Part shown: in pieces, positions 7,048 through 13,654 of the stretch
Layout of the letters: every line of letters starts with the position of its first letter
Position numbering within the stretch: position 1 is the stretch's first letter
Origin: a virus
Reading direction: 5' to 3' (one strand)
Virus record (IMG/VR): IMGVR_UViG_3300046517_000920
Span: 1 to 25,472 of that record
Length of the DNA: 25,472 nucleotides
Translations under genes and position numbers: made by a program
The notes under the pieces: generated by a model
The model's database searches: none
Told to the model about the DNA's origin: nothing
The model's input: the letters and a program-made list of their open reading frames with translations, nothing else

Positions 7048-7301
7048 GCTGGCATGTGGAGCGCCCGCTGCGTGTCGTCCGGCGCCCCGGACGCCAGGAA
7101 CTGCTGCGCGTGATCGGAGAGCTGCAACAGCTCACCGGCGAGGCGAGGAGCGTTTACTCGAACGATCGTGATCCGAGCCGGGCTGACAAGCTGGACCCGC
7201 TGCTGGCGCGAGCGTTCGATCTCTGCGTCGAGGCGCTCGGATTCGATGGGCCGATGGCGCCAAAGGAAGGCGGCGCGCTGCGCCGAGGTGACAGCCGATG
7301 A
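7044..7301 (+). CDS. Hypothetical protein (85 aa)
   Basis: GTG start overlapping the previous stop. A basic N-terminus (WHVERPLRVVRRPGRQ) is followed by helices (LLRVIGELQQLTGEAR; LDPLLARAFDLCVEALGF). Not recognised. Its stop overlaps the ATG of the HNH endonuclease gene. Confidence 0.5.
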   Translation: MSWHVERPLRVVRRPGRQELLRVIGELQQLTGEARSVYSNDRDPSRADKLDPLLARAFDLCVEALGFDGPMAPKEGGALRRGDSR

Positions 7302-7888
7302 TCGGACCCGTGACGCTGCTCGAGGGCGCGGACCTGCCGCGCCGGCGCTCGTTCGGTCCGCTGGCGACGCTCGAGGCGAGCGGCGTGCGCATCGCGACGG
7401 TGAGCGGTGCGCCGGGGTACTTCGTCACCGACAGCGGCGAGGTGTGGAGCACGCGCGATTTTCACGGGCGCACGCGCGCGGTGCCGCATCGGCTGCGGCC
7501 AAGCGCTGATCAGGATGGCTATCTGAGCGTCAGCCTGTGCCTGCGCGGGAAGCGGCGCGCGCGCAAGGTGGCAGCGCTGGTGCTCGAGGCGTTCGTGGGC
7601 CCGGCGCCGGCGGGGACCGAGTCATGTCACCACCCCGATCCGTCGCCGACGAACAACCGGCTGGACAACCTGCGGTGGGCGACGCACCAGGGCAACATCG
7701 ACGACAAGGTGGCGCTGGGACGCCAGGCGCGCGGGGTTGGCCATGGCTCGGCGAAGCTGACCGAGGACGAGGTGCGCGAGGTGCGCATCACCGCCGGCAC
7801 GCTGCAAGAGATCGCTGATCGCTACGGCGTGAGCACGTTCTGCGTGTGGGCGATCCGCACCGGCAAGACGTGGAAGCACCTGCGCTGA
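7298..7888 (+). CDS. HNH homing-type endonuclease with NUMOD4-like and HTH domains
   Basis: 196 residues in three parts. Residues 38-65 (YFVTDSGEVWS) resemble the NUMOD4 beta unit. Residues 75-135 form the HNH core: GYLSVSL, the AALVLEAFVGPAP block, His111-His112, Asn119-Asn120 and NLRWATHQGN. Residues 150-196 (KLTEDEVREVR...LQEIADRYGVSTFCVWAIRTG) are a DNA-binding HTH. Freestanding enzymes of this kind cut phage DNA and spread themselves by repair. The usual first His of the family (VHRLV) is Lys here (RKVAALV), so cleavage activity may be altered. It begins in an ATGA overlap and ends 35 bases before the next gene. Confidence 0.8.
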   Translation: MIGPVTLLEGADLPRRRSFGPLATLEASGVRIATVSGAPGYFVTDSGEVWSTRDFHGRTRAVPHRLRPSADQDGYLSVSLCLRGKRRARKVAALVLEAFVGPAPAGTESCHHPDPSPTNNRLDNLRWATHQGNIDDKVALGRQARGVGHGSAKLTEDEVREVRITAGTLQEIADRYGVSTFCVWAIRTGKTWKHLR

Positions 7889-7889
7889 A

Positions 7890-7905
7890 CGTTGCACGTG
7901 AAACA
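7890..7905. promoter_or_regulatory. parS-like partition site
   Basis: CGTTGCACGTGAAACA differs from the bacterial parS consensus TGTTNCACGTGAAACA only at the first base. It is the only such site I found in the window. It lies in the 35-base non-coding gap between the HNH gene and the next gene, followed by CAGGAGCGGTGAAC, a ribosome site nearly identical to that of the double-HTH gene. No parA or parB gene is visible here. Binding by a ParB protein, from the host or from elsewhere in the phage, is inference. Confidence 0.4.
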
Positions 7906-7923
7906 ATTCCAGGAGCGGTGAAC

Positions 7924-8214
7924 ATGGGAGTGAACGGATTCAATGGTTTGAACCTGGCGCTGGTCTGCAGGCACGGCTGGCCGCGCCCCGATCGTGATAG
8001 CCCGGTGCCCCCGTGCAAGGTGTGCGTGGCGTACGGACGCGCATACATCGAGCCCGAGCCGGACCCGACGGCGCCGAGCGCGGTGTGGTCGCCCTACCCG
8101 ATCGGCAAGATCGACGCGGTGGCGGCGACGCGCGGCGCCCCCGGGCGACCGATGACCGCCGAGGAGTGGAACAGCCTTCCCGACACGCGCAGCGCGGTTC
8201 CGAGGCCCAGGTGA
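7924..8214 (+). CDS. Small Cys/His protein (96 aa)
   Basis: I choose the ATG at 7924 because CAGGAGCGG stands 5-12 bases upstream; the open frame extends to 7846 but that part lies in the HNH gene. CRHGWPRPDRDSPVPPCKVC gives a C-x2-H...C-x2-C metal-site pattern common in short phage proteins. The C-terminal half is Pro/Ala-rich and looks flexible. Function unknown. Confidence 0.55.
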   Translation: MGVNGFNGLNLALVCRHGWPRPDRDSPVPPCKVCVAYGRAYIEPEPDPTAPSAVWSPYPIGKIDAVAATRGAPGRPMTAEEWNSLPDTRSAVPRPR

Positions 8215-8453
8215 GCCCGCCGCAGCTCGAGGCGCTGCGCCTGCTGTCGGACGGCAACGGCCACCACACCGCCAAGAGCACCCGCGGGGTCCACGTCGGC
8301 GGCGGCACCGCGCTGGCGCTCGAGCGCCGCGGGTGGGCGAAGGCTACTGGGTTCACGTTCACCATCACGGACGCCGGGCGCGCGGCGCTCGCCGCCGAGG
8401 AGGCTGGACGCGTCGCCGAGCTGGCCGGCGCGCTGTCGAGGGCGAAGTGCTGA
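8211..8453 (+). CDS. Small winged-helix protein (80 aa)
   Basis: GTG start overlapping the previous stop. The order LEALRLLSDGNGH, VHVGGGTALALERRGWA, FTFTITDAGRAAL corresponds to helix 1, recognition helix and wing of a minimal MarR/PadR-like winged helix. The ending 'ITDAGRAAL' (T-x-A-G) is typical of such domains. Probably a DNA-binding regulator of phage genes; no dimerisation region beyond the final helix. Overlaps the next gene by 7 bases. Confidence 0.6.
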   Translation: MSPPQLEALRLLSDGNGHHTAKSTRGVHVGGGTALALERRGWAKATGFTFTITDAGRAALAAEEAGRVAELAGALSRAKC

Positions 8454-8869
8454 CCGCCAAGGAACGCGATCTCATGGAGCACGCGCTGGGGCGCGACTAC
8501 CCGCACAAGGCCAAGGATTACCGTAACTACTACGCCGCATCGCGCGAGGGAGCGGATTTCAAGGCGTGGATGTCGCTGGTGGACCGCGGGCTGGCGACGA
8601 AGCGAACGGACGTGGCGTGGACCCCGTGCGTGTACTTCGGGGTTACCGACGCCGGCAAGGCCGAGCTGGACGGCGTGATCGCCGCGCCGGCGCCGCCGGC
8701 GGTGGAGCCCAGCGCGCTCGCCCCGCTGATCGCCGAGGTGGCCGCCGAGGTGTTTGCGGTCAGCCCGATCGGCGTTGTCGGTCCGCTGATGCAGGCCGCG
8801 CTGCAGGAGGCGGCCGAGGTGAAGCGCGAGCGCGAGCAGTTGGACCTGTGGGGGCCGCCCGATGGGTGA
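8447..8869 (+). CDS. Conserved phage winged-helix-like protein (140 aa)
   Basis: Start GTG at 8447 within the end of the previous gene. The opening LTAKERDLMEHALG, then YRNYYAA, then W..LVDRGLATKR, then VYFGVTDAGKAEL, is a recurring pattern of phage proteins with a small winged-helix fold. Residues 75-140 are an Ala/Pro linker and a charged helix. It resembles its upstream neighbour in the VTDAG/ITDAG wing ending, so the pair may derive from a duplication of the fold. Function unknown. Confidence 0.6.
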   Translation: MLTAKERDLMEHALGRDYPHKAKDYRNYYAASREGADFKAWMSLVDRGLATKRTDVAWTPCVYFGVTDAGKAELDGVIAAPAPPAVEPSALAPLIAEVAAEVFAVSPIGVVGPLMQAALQEAAEVKREREQLDLWGPPDG

Positions 8870-9086
8870 CCTGGTACGCGTGGAACTGGACGGCAGCGAG
8901 CTGCTCGAGGCGCTGGACACGCTCCTGGTGCGCTGCTGCTGGTACCGCAAGCGACACCACCGCATCCCGGACCGGCCGCTGGCGCTCGCGCTGAAGCTGT
9001 GCCTGGCACTCGAGGCGATCGGGCAGCTCGAGCCCGAGTGGAAGCACGACGTGATGGCATGCGTGGAGTACAATCGCAAGCGGTGA
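8862..9086 (+). CDS. Hypothetical protein (74 aa)
   Basis: ATG start overlapping the previous gene by 8 bases. Helical and leucine-rich with an internal CCWYRKRHHRIPD segment. No family recognised. Its last codons (EYNRK) contain the first copy of the 13-base repeat GAGTACAATCGCA, whose second copy overlaps the start of the next gene. Confidence 0.5.
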   Translation: MGDLVRVELDGSELLEALDTLLVRCCWYRKRHHRIPDRPLALALKLCLALEAIGQLEPEWKHDVMACVEYNRKR

Positions 9087-9130
9087 CGCTTGTGACGTCA
9101 CTCGTCAGAACCTACCAGAGTACAATCGCA
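9066..9130. repeat. Direct repeat GAGTACAATCGCA, 52 bases apart, with palindrome GTGACGTCAC between
   Basis: Two exact 13-base copies occur at 9066-9078 and 9118-9130. The second contains TACAAT, a near-perfect -10 box at 9121-9126, only 3 bases before the ATG at 9130. Between them lies the 10-base palindrome GTGACGTCAC (9092-9101), which occurs once more at 129-138. I see no good -35 box and no Shine-Dalgarno sequence for the downstream gene. Confidence 0.6.
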
Positions 9131-9756
9131 TGACCACTGGCAAGGGCAAGGCAAAACGGACCCGCAAGGGAGGCGGCACCAAGGCGAAACCATGGCGCAA
9201 TCGTGGCCGCCTGGCGCTGCTGGATCTCGAGCCGCAGGTGGAGCTGATGATGCTCGCCGCGACCCCGGACCCGACGATTGTAGCCTGGTGCGTGGCGCGC
9301 GGGGCCAGCGACAACCAAGCGACCGGGCTGATCCGAGGCATCCGCGGGCGGTGGCTCGAGGTGCGCGACGACGCGGTGACCGTCGCCCAGCGCAAGGCCG
9401 AGTTCCGGCGCCGCCTGGACTGGGCGTGGAACCTGGCGACGCACGAGCCGATCCTGGACGCGTTCGGGCAGCTGCGCACCACCGACGACGGCAACATCGC
9501 GGTGCGCGCGAACCTGTCCGCGGTGCCCAAGCTGCTGAAGCTGCAGATGGACCTGGACGGCCTGGCCGCGCCCACCAAGTCGATCAACGTGAACATGAAC
9601 ATGTCCCCGGCGGCGCTGTCCCCGGCCGAGCGGCGGACCGAGATCGATCGCCTGCTCGAGCGGCGTCAGCAGCACCTGCTCGCCGCCGGCAGCGCTCCCG
9701 CGCGCGAGCAACCCGTGCTCGATGTTCCTGCTGTGGTCGCTGCGCTCGCCACTTGA
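9130..9756 (+). CDS. terS: Putative terminase small subunit
   Basis: 208 residues. A basic N-terminal tail (GKGKAKRTRKGGG) is followed by a helix-turn-helix-like segment (PTIVAWCVARGASDNQ), a helical block (AQRKAEFRRRLDWAWNLA) and NLSAVPKLLKLQMDLDGLAAP, which resembles the central helices of small terminases. TerS recognises phage DNA and feeds it to the large subunit. The call rests on general resemblance, and the gene is 5 kb away from terL, which is unusual, so a different DNA-binding role is possible. Codons near 9272-9288 contain a 17-base sequence also found in the replication-initiator gene. No ribosome site precedes the ATG. Confidence 0.45.
   Translation: MTTGKGKAKRTRKGGGTKAKPWRNRGRLALLDLEPQVELMMLAATPDPTIVAWCVARGASDNQATGLIRGIRGRWLEVRDDAVTVAQRKAEFRRRLDWAWNLATHEPILDAFGQLRTTDDGNIAVRANLSAVPKLLKLQMDLDGLAAPTKSINVNMNMSPAALSPAERRTEIDRLLERRQQHLLAAGSAPAREQPVLDVPAVVAALAT
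9272..9288 (+). repeat. 17-base exact copy of a sequence in the initiator gene
   Basis: CGACGATTGTAGCCTGG is identical to 41-57. The two are read in different frames (DDCSL in the initiator, TIVAW here), so protein homology does not explain the match. Confidence 0.6.
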
Positions 9757-9781
9757 CGCGCGATTGTACCAGGCGTACAAC
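9753..9781 (+). promoter_or_regulatory. Promoter P2: stop-embedded -35, operator, leaderless start
   Basis: TTGACG (9753-9758) contains the TGA stop (9754-9756) of the upstream gene. After a 17-base spacer comes TACAAC (9776-9781). The palindrome TTGTACCAGGCGTACAA (9764-9780) overlaps the -10. The ATG at 9789 is 7 bases past the -10, at the expected transcription start, and no Shine-Dalgarno is present, so a leaderless mRNA is predicted. Confidence 0.75.
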
Positions 9782-9788
9782 CATCGTC

Positions 9789-10454
9789 ATGACGACGAAC
9801 GACGACACGAGCCCGAGGGCGAAGGCTGCGCGCGAGCTGCGCGAGGCGTGCGAGAACATGCGGCGCGAGGCATTCGCGATCGAGCGGGTGGCCGAGGCCG
9901 CTCTGAGCCTGATCCCGAACGACGTTCCCGAGACGGCGGTGGAGCTGAAGTTGGCCGAGATCAACCGCCTGGTGCGCTCGATGCAGACCAGCACGTACGT
10001 CAGCGGCGTCTCGATCTTCGATCCGACGCCGGACGTGCTCGAGTGGGCGCGCGCCGGCGGCAAGTGGGCCGCATACTCGGTGGACAGCGAGCGCGGCGTG
10101 CTGCGGTGCTACTTCGACGACACCGAGTTTACGATCCACGGCGTCAACCGCGAGCTGCAGCTCGAGACCGAGGACCAGGCGGTGGCGCGGCGCGCGGCGG
10201 CGACCGCGGCCGCGCAGGAGGCAAGCGCCGCGGACTGCACGTGCGCGCCGGACGGCCACGTGCTGCTGGTGGCGGTGGCCGCGTGCCCGCTGCACGGCGC
10301 GGCCGAGCCTGATCCCGGCGCGGGTGTCACGCTGGCCGATCTCGAGGCGATCGAGTCCGACGGCGTGGGCCAGTTCGAGTCCGCCGCCGAGGCGCCCGAG
10401 CAGGTGGACGTGCCCAGCTCGTTCGCGGCCGAGTTCAAGGGCGAGCTGCTGTGA
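9789..10454 (+). CDS. Hypothetical protein (221 aa) driven by P2
   Basis: I choose the ATG at 9789; the frame is open far upstream but that part overlaps the terS-like gene and the promoter. The N-terminal half is helical and charged. The middle (YVSGVSIFDPTPDVLEWARAG; KWAAYSVDSERGVLRCYF) looks like a small alpha/beta domain. Near the end is CTCAPDGH...CPLH, a possible metal site. The C-terminus is acidic. Not recognised. First gene of a block predicted to be expressed from the P2 promoter; stop overlaps the next GTG. Confidence 0.6.
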   Translation: MTTNDDTSPRAKAARELREACENMRREAFAIERVAEAALSLIPNDVPETAVELKLAEINRLVRSMQTSTYVSGVSIFDPTPDVLEWARAGGKWAAYSVDSERGVLRCYFDDTEFTIHGVNRELQLETEDQAVARRAAATAAAQEASAADCTCAPDGHVLLVAVAACPLHGAAEPDPGAGVTLADLEAIESDGVGQFESAAEAPEQVDVPSSFAAEFKGELL

Positions 10455-10666
10455 CCAGCGACGGCGGCAACTGGGACCCGTGGTGGATCCGCCTGATCGG
10501 CGTGGTCGCGCTGGTGCTGGTGGTGCTGATCGCCGGCATCGCGATCGATCAGCTGGTGCACGGCGACCGCGAGGCGCGCGTGTGCGGCACCGCGGCGCTG
10601 TACTGGGCGCTCGATCGCGCGGCGGTGCTGCTGGGGCGCGGTGGCGTGGTCCGGGGGCGCAGGTGA
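10451..10666 (+). CDS. Small single-span membrane protein (71 aa)
   Basis: GTG start overlapping the previous stop. A clear hydrophobic helix at about 14-35 (IGVVALVLVVLIAGIAI) flanked by Trp/Arg before and His/Asp/Arg after indicates an inner-membrane protein. The C-terminus is short and basic. Such proteins in phages can be holins, superinfection-exclusion or spanin-like factors; position here, away from the endolysin, does not decide. Confidence 0.55.
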   Translation: MTSDGGNWDPWWIRLIGVVALVLVVLIAGIAIDQLVHGDREARVCGTAALYWALDRAAVLLGRGGVVRGRR

Positions 10667-11112
10667 GCTACCTGATCACGATCCCCGATCCGGTTCCCGA
10701 TCGGTTCGGGGTGGGCGCGTTCAAGATCAGCACGCACAGCATCAGGGAATTCTTCTGGACGTACTACGCGGGGCCGATCTCGCACGCCGAGGTGTGCAGG
10801 CTGCACGGCACCACTCCGCTGCACGGGCCGAACAGCGGCGCCGTGTGGGAGCGTGACTGGCGGTGTGACGAACGGATCGCAGCGCTCGGCGGCGGCAACG
10901 AGCAGGAGTTCCGCTGCACCGGGCGCGCTACCACCGAGTCGATGCGGCGGTGGCTGACCGAGAACGCCGGCGCGCTGTACGCCACCATGCACGAGGCGCT
11001 CGAGGCACTGGTTTCGATCGAGCGCATCCGCGTCGCCGGCGCCGCGCACGATCTGGCATCGGCGCGGCAGTGGCTGGTCGAGGCCGAGGCGCTGCTAAAG
11101 GTGACCACGTGA
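10663..11112 (+). CDS. Hypothetical protein (149 aa)
   Basis: GTG start overlapping the membrane-protein stop. Aromatic-rich N-terminal half (SIREFFWTYYAGP; HAEVCRLHG) and a helical C-terminal half with repeated Ala/Leu heptad-like spacing (ALYATMHEALEALVSIERI). Not recognised. Ends in a GTGA overlap with the next gene. Confidence 0.5.
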   Translation: MSYLITIPDPVPDRFGVGAFKISTHSIREFFWTYYAGPISHAEVCRLHGTTPLHGPNSGAVWERDWRCDERIAALGGGNEQEFRCTGRATTESMRRWLTENAGALYATMHEALEALVSIERIRVAGAAHDLASARQWLVEAEALLKVTT

Positions 11113-11324
11113 CGCTGCAGCAGCGCATCAACTCCGCGCTGCGCGAGGCGGCGCTGGACGCGTTCGAGGGCGCGACCGCGAAGGATGGGACCGACGACTG
11201 GCGCAAGAACCGGATCGGCATGGCGCGAGGACTGCGCGACGCGATCAACGTCGTATCGCGCGCGATCAGGGATGACCGCAACGCGCGGCGCTCGAGGCGC
11301 CGCAAGGGGGCGCGCCGTGGCTGA
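11109..11324 (+). CDS. Small basic helical protein (71 aa)
   Basis: GTG start in the overlap. Helical, with a strongly basic C-terminus (RDDRNARRSRRRKGARR) that suggests nucleic-acid contact. Not recognised. Overlaps the next gene by 8 bases. Confidence 0.45.
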   Translation: MTLQQRINSALREAALDAFEGATAKDGTDDWRKNRIGMARGLRDAINVVSRAIRDDRNARRSRRRKGARRG

Positions 11325-11775
11325 CCAGCACCATAGCGGTGGCGGTGACTCGAGCGGCAAGCCGCCGGGGCCGCCGCCTGGCGTGACCCCGCTGCACGCC
11401 CCGGTCAAGATCCCGGTGTACGAGAACCTGGACCAGATGCGCGATCACCTGCGCACGCAGGGGCTGCTGCACCGCCCCGAGGACGTGCTGGTGATCGTCG
11501 CGCCCGACATCGCGGCCGAGCTGTACACGTGGGCGTGGTACGTGGAGCACCCGCGGTGCTGCGCGTGGCCGCCGAGCCGCGCCGTGATCGCCACCGACGG
11601 CACCCGGCTGCCGTTCGAGCTGGTGGACCTGATCGGGAAGATCGACGAGTACCCCGTGATCGTGCGCGGGTACCTGGACCCTGGACACATGGGCATGCTG
11701 CCGTACAGCATGCTGGCCGACAACGATCGCACCATGGACGCGATCGCCGAGGCGAAGGCGAGGAGGCCGAAGTGA
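11317..11775 (+). CDS. Hypothetical protein (152 aa)
   Basis: GTG start at 11317 inside the end of the previous gene. A Gly/Pro-rich N-terminal tail is followed by an alpha/beta domain with hydrophobic strands (DVLVIVAPDIAAEL; EYPVIVRGYL) and a DGTRLPFELVDLIG segment. The spacing of strands and helices would suit a small Rossmann-like fold but no catalytic motif is seen. Function unknown; coupled to the next gene by GTGA. Confidence 0.5.
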   Translation: MADQHHSGGGDSSGKPPGPPPGVTPLHAPVKIPVYENLDQMRDHLRTQGLLHRPEDVLVIVAPDIAAELYTWAWYVEHPRCCAWPPSRAVIATDGTRLPFELVDLIGKIDEYPVIVRGYLDPGHMGMLPYSMLADNDRTMDAIAEAKARRPK

Positions 11776-12629
11776 ACGAGCAGGAGCGATGTGATCGGTG
11801 CGGCGCGCCGCACACGGGCGAGTGCAGCAACCCGATGGCCGACGAGGATCGCGCCCCGGTGGCGCCGAGCGCGTTCGATCCGATCGAGGCACCGGCGGCG
11901 GCGCTCGGTCCGTATCAGGCCGCCTACCTGGACGCCAGCGCGCTGACCGCCGCCGAGGTGTCGCTCGAGCCCGGCGTGGACGCGGCGGCGGCGCTGTCCG
12001 ATGGCTGGGCGAAGGTGACCGAGGCGGCGCTGGACGAGGCCGAGGCGATCGGCGCGTCACCGCTGAAGCTGGGCGATCGCCCGGCGGACGAGGTGGCGGT
12101 GGACGCCCCCGGCGTGGTCGCGAAGCCGGCGCCAACGAAAGCCGACATCCACGAGATGCTGCGGCGCGCCGCCGATCCGCTGTCCAAGACGGCCGAGCAG
12201 ATCGCGCGGCCGCGCCTGGACCTGTTCCCGCTGGCGAGCTGGAACGTGCGCATCTGGCTGAAGCCGCATCGCACCGGCACGTACCTGCTGATCCATGCCC
12301 GCCTGCAGGCGCTGCTGCCCGCCAAGGCCGGCGAGGACCCGGACGGCGTGACCGAGGAGGCGCACGCGCGCATGGCCTGGGAGACGCTCGCGAGCGAGCG
12401 CGGCGGCGAGCTGCTCGCGGCGGCGGCGCTCGAGCTGGCCGGCGCGGTGATCGGCCGGACGGTGACCCGCCTGATCGATGGGGGCGTCAAGCCGCGCGAA
12501 TTCCCGTCCGGCGGCGACGGCAAGACGTGCACCAAGTGCGGCGCCGTCAACCCCATGCCGATGGCGATCCGGTGGAACTGCGCGCTGTGCGGCGAGGTGA
12601 ACCTGGGACCGATCGGGGCGGCGCGGTGA
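11772..12629 (+). CDS. Hypothetical protein with N- and C-terminal Cys clusters (285 aa)
   Basis: GTG start overlapping the previous stop. The N-terminus has CDRCGAPHTGEC (C-x2-C-x3-H-x3-C, one possible zinc site). A long Ala/Asp/Glu-rich region follows, then helices with LKPHRTGTYLLIHARL, and finally CTKCGAVNP...CALCGEV, a standard four-cysteine zinc ribbon. Two metal sites at opposite ends of one phage protein is uncommon and could let it bridge nucleic acid or subunits. No family recognised. Confidence 0.55.
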   Translation: MNEQERCDRCGAPHTGECSNPMADEDRAPVAPSAFDPIEAPAAALGPYQAAYLDASALTAAEVSLEPGVDAAAALSDGWAKVTEAALDEAEAIGASPLKLGDRPADEVAVDAPGVVAKPAPTKADIHEMLRRAADPLSKTAEQIARPRLDLFPLASWNVRIWLKPHRTGTYLLIHARLQALLPAKAGEDPDGVTEEAHARMAWETLASERGGELLAAAALELAGAVIGRTVTRLIDGGVKPREFPSGGDGKTCTKCGAVNPMPMAIRWNCALCGEVNLGPIGAAR

Positions 12630-12874
12630 TCAAGCCGTGGGCGTGGACGCTGTCCCGAACCGGCACGTGGGAGTTGAAGAACGGGCAGGGCGACACCCGC
12701 GCCAGCATCTGGCTGACCGGGTCCGGCGAGTACACGTGGCACACATGGAACGAGAACGGCACCGGCGGCGAGAACGACGGCGCGCTGACGCTGAACCAGG
12801 CCAAGGACGAGTGCGTGGCCGCGATCGTGCGCCAGGGCTGGGCACCCGGCGGGTGGACGGTGTCATGGGGCTAG
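12626..12874 (+). CDS. Hypothetical protein (82 aa), Trp/Gly-rich
   Basis: GTG start overlapping the previous stop. Probable small beta sheet (WAWTLSRTGTWELKNG; YTWHTWNENG) followed by a helix and a WTVSWG ending. Such short Trp-rich proteins are frequent in phage early regions. Function unknown. Overlaps the next gene by 10 bases. Confidence 0.5.
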   Translation: MIKPWAWTLSRTGTWELKNGQGDTRASIWLTGSGEYTWHTWNENGTGGENDGALTLNQAKDECVAAIVRQGWAPGGWTVSWG

Positions 12875-13041
12875 GCGTGTGCATGCTGCTGGGCATGGCG
12901 ATCGTGCTGCCGTTCACCCCGGCGGTGCTGGACGGCGCGTACCGCATCGAGCTAGCGGTGGGGCACTGGCTGGGACGCCGGCGCCGGCGCCGAGCGCTCG
13001 CTCGAGCGATGCCGCGCGCCACCGTCGTACAGCGCCGCTAG
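12865..13041 (+). CDS. Tiny membrane protein with Arg-rich tail (58 aa)
   Basis: I choose the ATG at 12865 within the end of the previous gene. Hydrophobic residues 3-22 (LGVCMLLGMAIVLPFTPAVL) form one membrane helix. A second, weaker helix (AYRIELAVGHWLG) is followed by a run of six Arg. A membrane helix plus a cationic tail is the general layout of many small holins, but this is only a possibility. Confidence 0.45.
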   Translation: MGLGVCMLLGMAIVLPFTPAVLDGAYRIELAVGHWLGRRRRRRALARAMPRATVVQRR

Positions 13042-13047
13042 CATCGG

Positions 13048-13284
13048 GTGGTGAGCAAGAGCAAGGCGCGCGACCGCCGCAAGCGTCGCACCGATCGCCA
13101 GGTGCTCGCGCACGGCCATGACGCAAAGCGCTCGCATCGGCGCGTGGCCGGGCGGACCGGCGCGATCCGCTCCAAGCAGGAGCCCAGCAAGAAGCCGGGC
13201 GGCCGCGTCACCACCGAGCGCGAGCGGACAGCGCCGAGCGCGCGGGCGTTCGCTGACCCGAGCCTGGGGCGCCGCCCGTGGTGA
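13048..13284 (+). CDS. Very basic small protein (77-78 aa)
   Basis: Two adjacent GTG codons (13048, 13051) could start it. TAGCAT, a -10-like box at 13039-13044, lies 6 bases before the second GTG, and no Shine-Dalgarno is seen, so this could be another leaderless start. The protein is full of Lys, Arg and His (SKSKARDRRKRRTDRQVL) with Ser and Pro and is probably disordered and nucleic-acid-binding. Stop overlaps the next start. Confidence 0.45.
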   Translation: MVSKSKARDRRKRRTDRQVLAHGHDAKRSHRRVAGRTGAIRSKQEPSKKPGGRVTTERERTAPSARAFADPSLGRRPW

Positions 13285-13370
13285 AGCGCGCGCTGCAGCT
13301 CGCCGGCGCCGCGGCGATCGCGGTGTTCCTGATCCGCTGGATGTTCTCGGATCCCTGGCACCGGCGTTGA
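13281..13370 (+). CDS. Microprotein with one membrane helix (29 aa)
   Basis: GTG at 13281 overlaps the preceding stop (GTGA), the same coupling used across this genome. The product is a basic start (VKRALQ), a hydrophobic run at about residues 7-22 (LAGAAAIAVFLIRWMF) and a short charged end. Coupled start, membrane-protein composition and a stop that forms part of the P3 -35 box support a real gene. Role unknown. Confidence 0.4.
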   Translation: MKRALQLAGAAAIAVFLIRWMFSDPWHRR

Positions 13371-13395
13371 CGCTCGATTGTACTTCACGTACAAC
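13367..13395 (+). promoter_or_regulatory. Promoter P3: stop-embedded -35, operator, leaderless start
   Basis: TTGACG (13367-13372) contains the TGA stop of the microprotein (13368-13370). A 17-base spacer leads to TACAAC (13390-13395). The palindrome TTGTACTTCACGTACAA (13378-13394) overlaps the -10. The ATG at 13402 is 6 bases beyond, without a Shine-Dalgarno, which predicts a leaderless mRNA. Confidence 0.75.
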
Positions 13396-13401
13396 CGTGG
13401 C

Positions 13402-13653
13402 ATGACGGGCGACGGGCGACGGTTCTACCTGTTCATCGAGGACGGCGATCATCACATCCACGTGGTGGCGCGCAACATGGGCCGAGCGTGCGAGCTGGTG
13501 GGCGCGCTGGACCTGGGAGACAGCATCCATCTGGTGGCGCGCGAGCTGGAGGACGACGAGGCGCGCGCGATCCCGGTCAAGGCGGACGACACCTGCCCGG
13601 CCGCGTGCTTGTTCGAGGCGCCGCTGGACAGCATCTACAGCGTGGAGGTGTAG
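13402..13653 (+). CDS. Hypothetical protein (83 aa) driven by P3
   Basis: I take the ATG at 13402; an upstream TTG at 13378 would lie inside the operator. The protein (FYLFIEDGDHHIHVVARNMG; LGDSIHLVARELEDDEA) looks like a small beta-rich domain with an acidic surface and no known motif. First gene of the P3 block. Confidence 0.55.
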   Translation: MTGDGRRFYLFIEDGDHHIHVVARNMGRACELVGALDLGDSIHLVARELEDDEARAIPVKADDTCPAACLFEAPLDSIYSVEV

Positions 13654-13654
13654 C

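Noticed and set aside
9121-9132. TACAAT as a leaderless promoter for the terS-like gene
   Set aside because: The ATG lies only 3 bases after the -10 box and no -35 box stands at 17 bases, so I do not count it with the four good promoters. It is listed only as a repeat.
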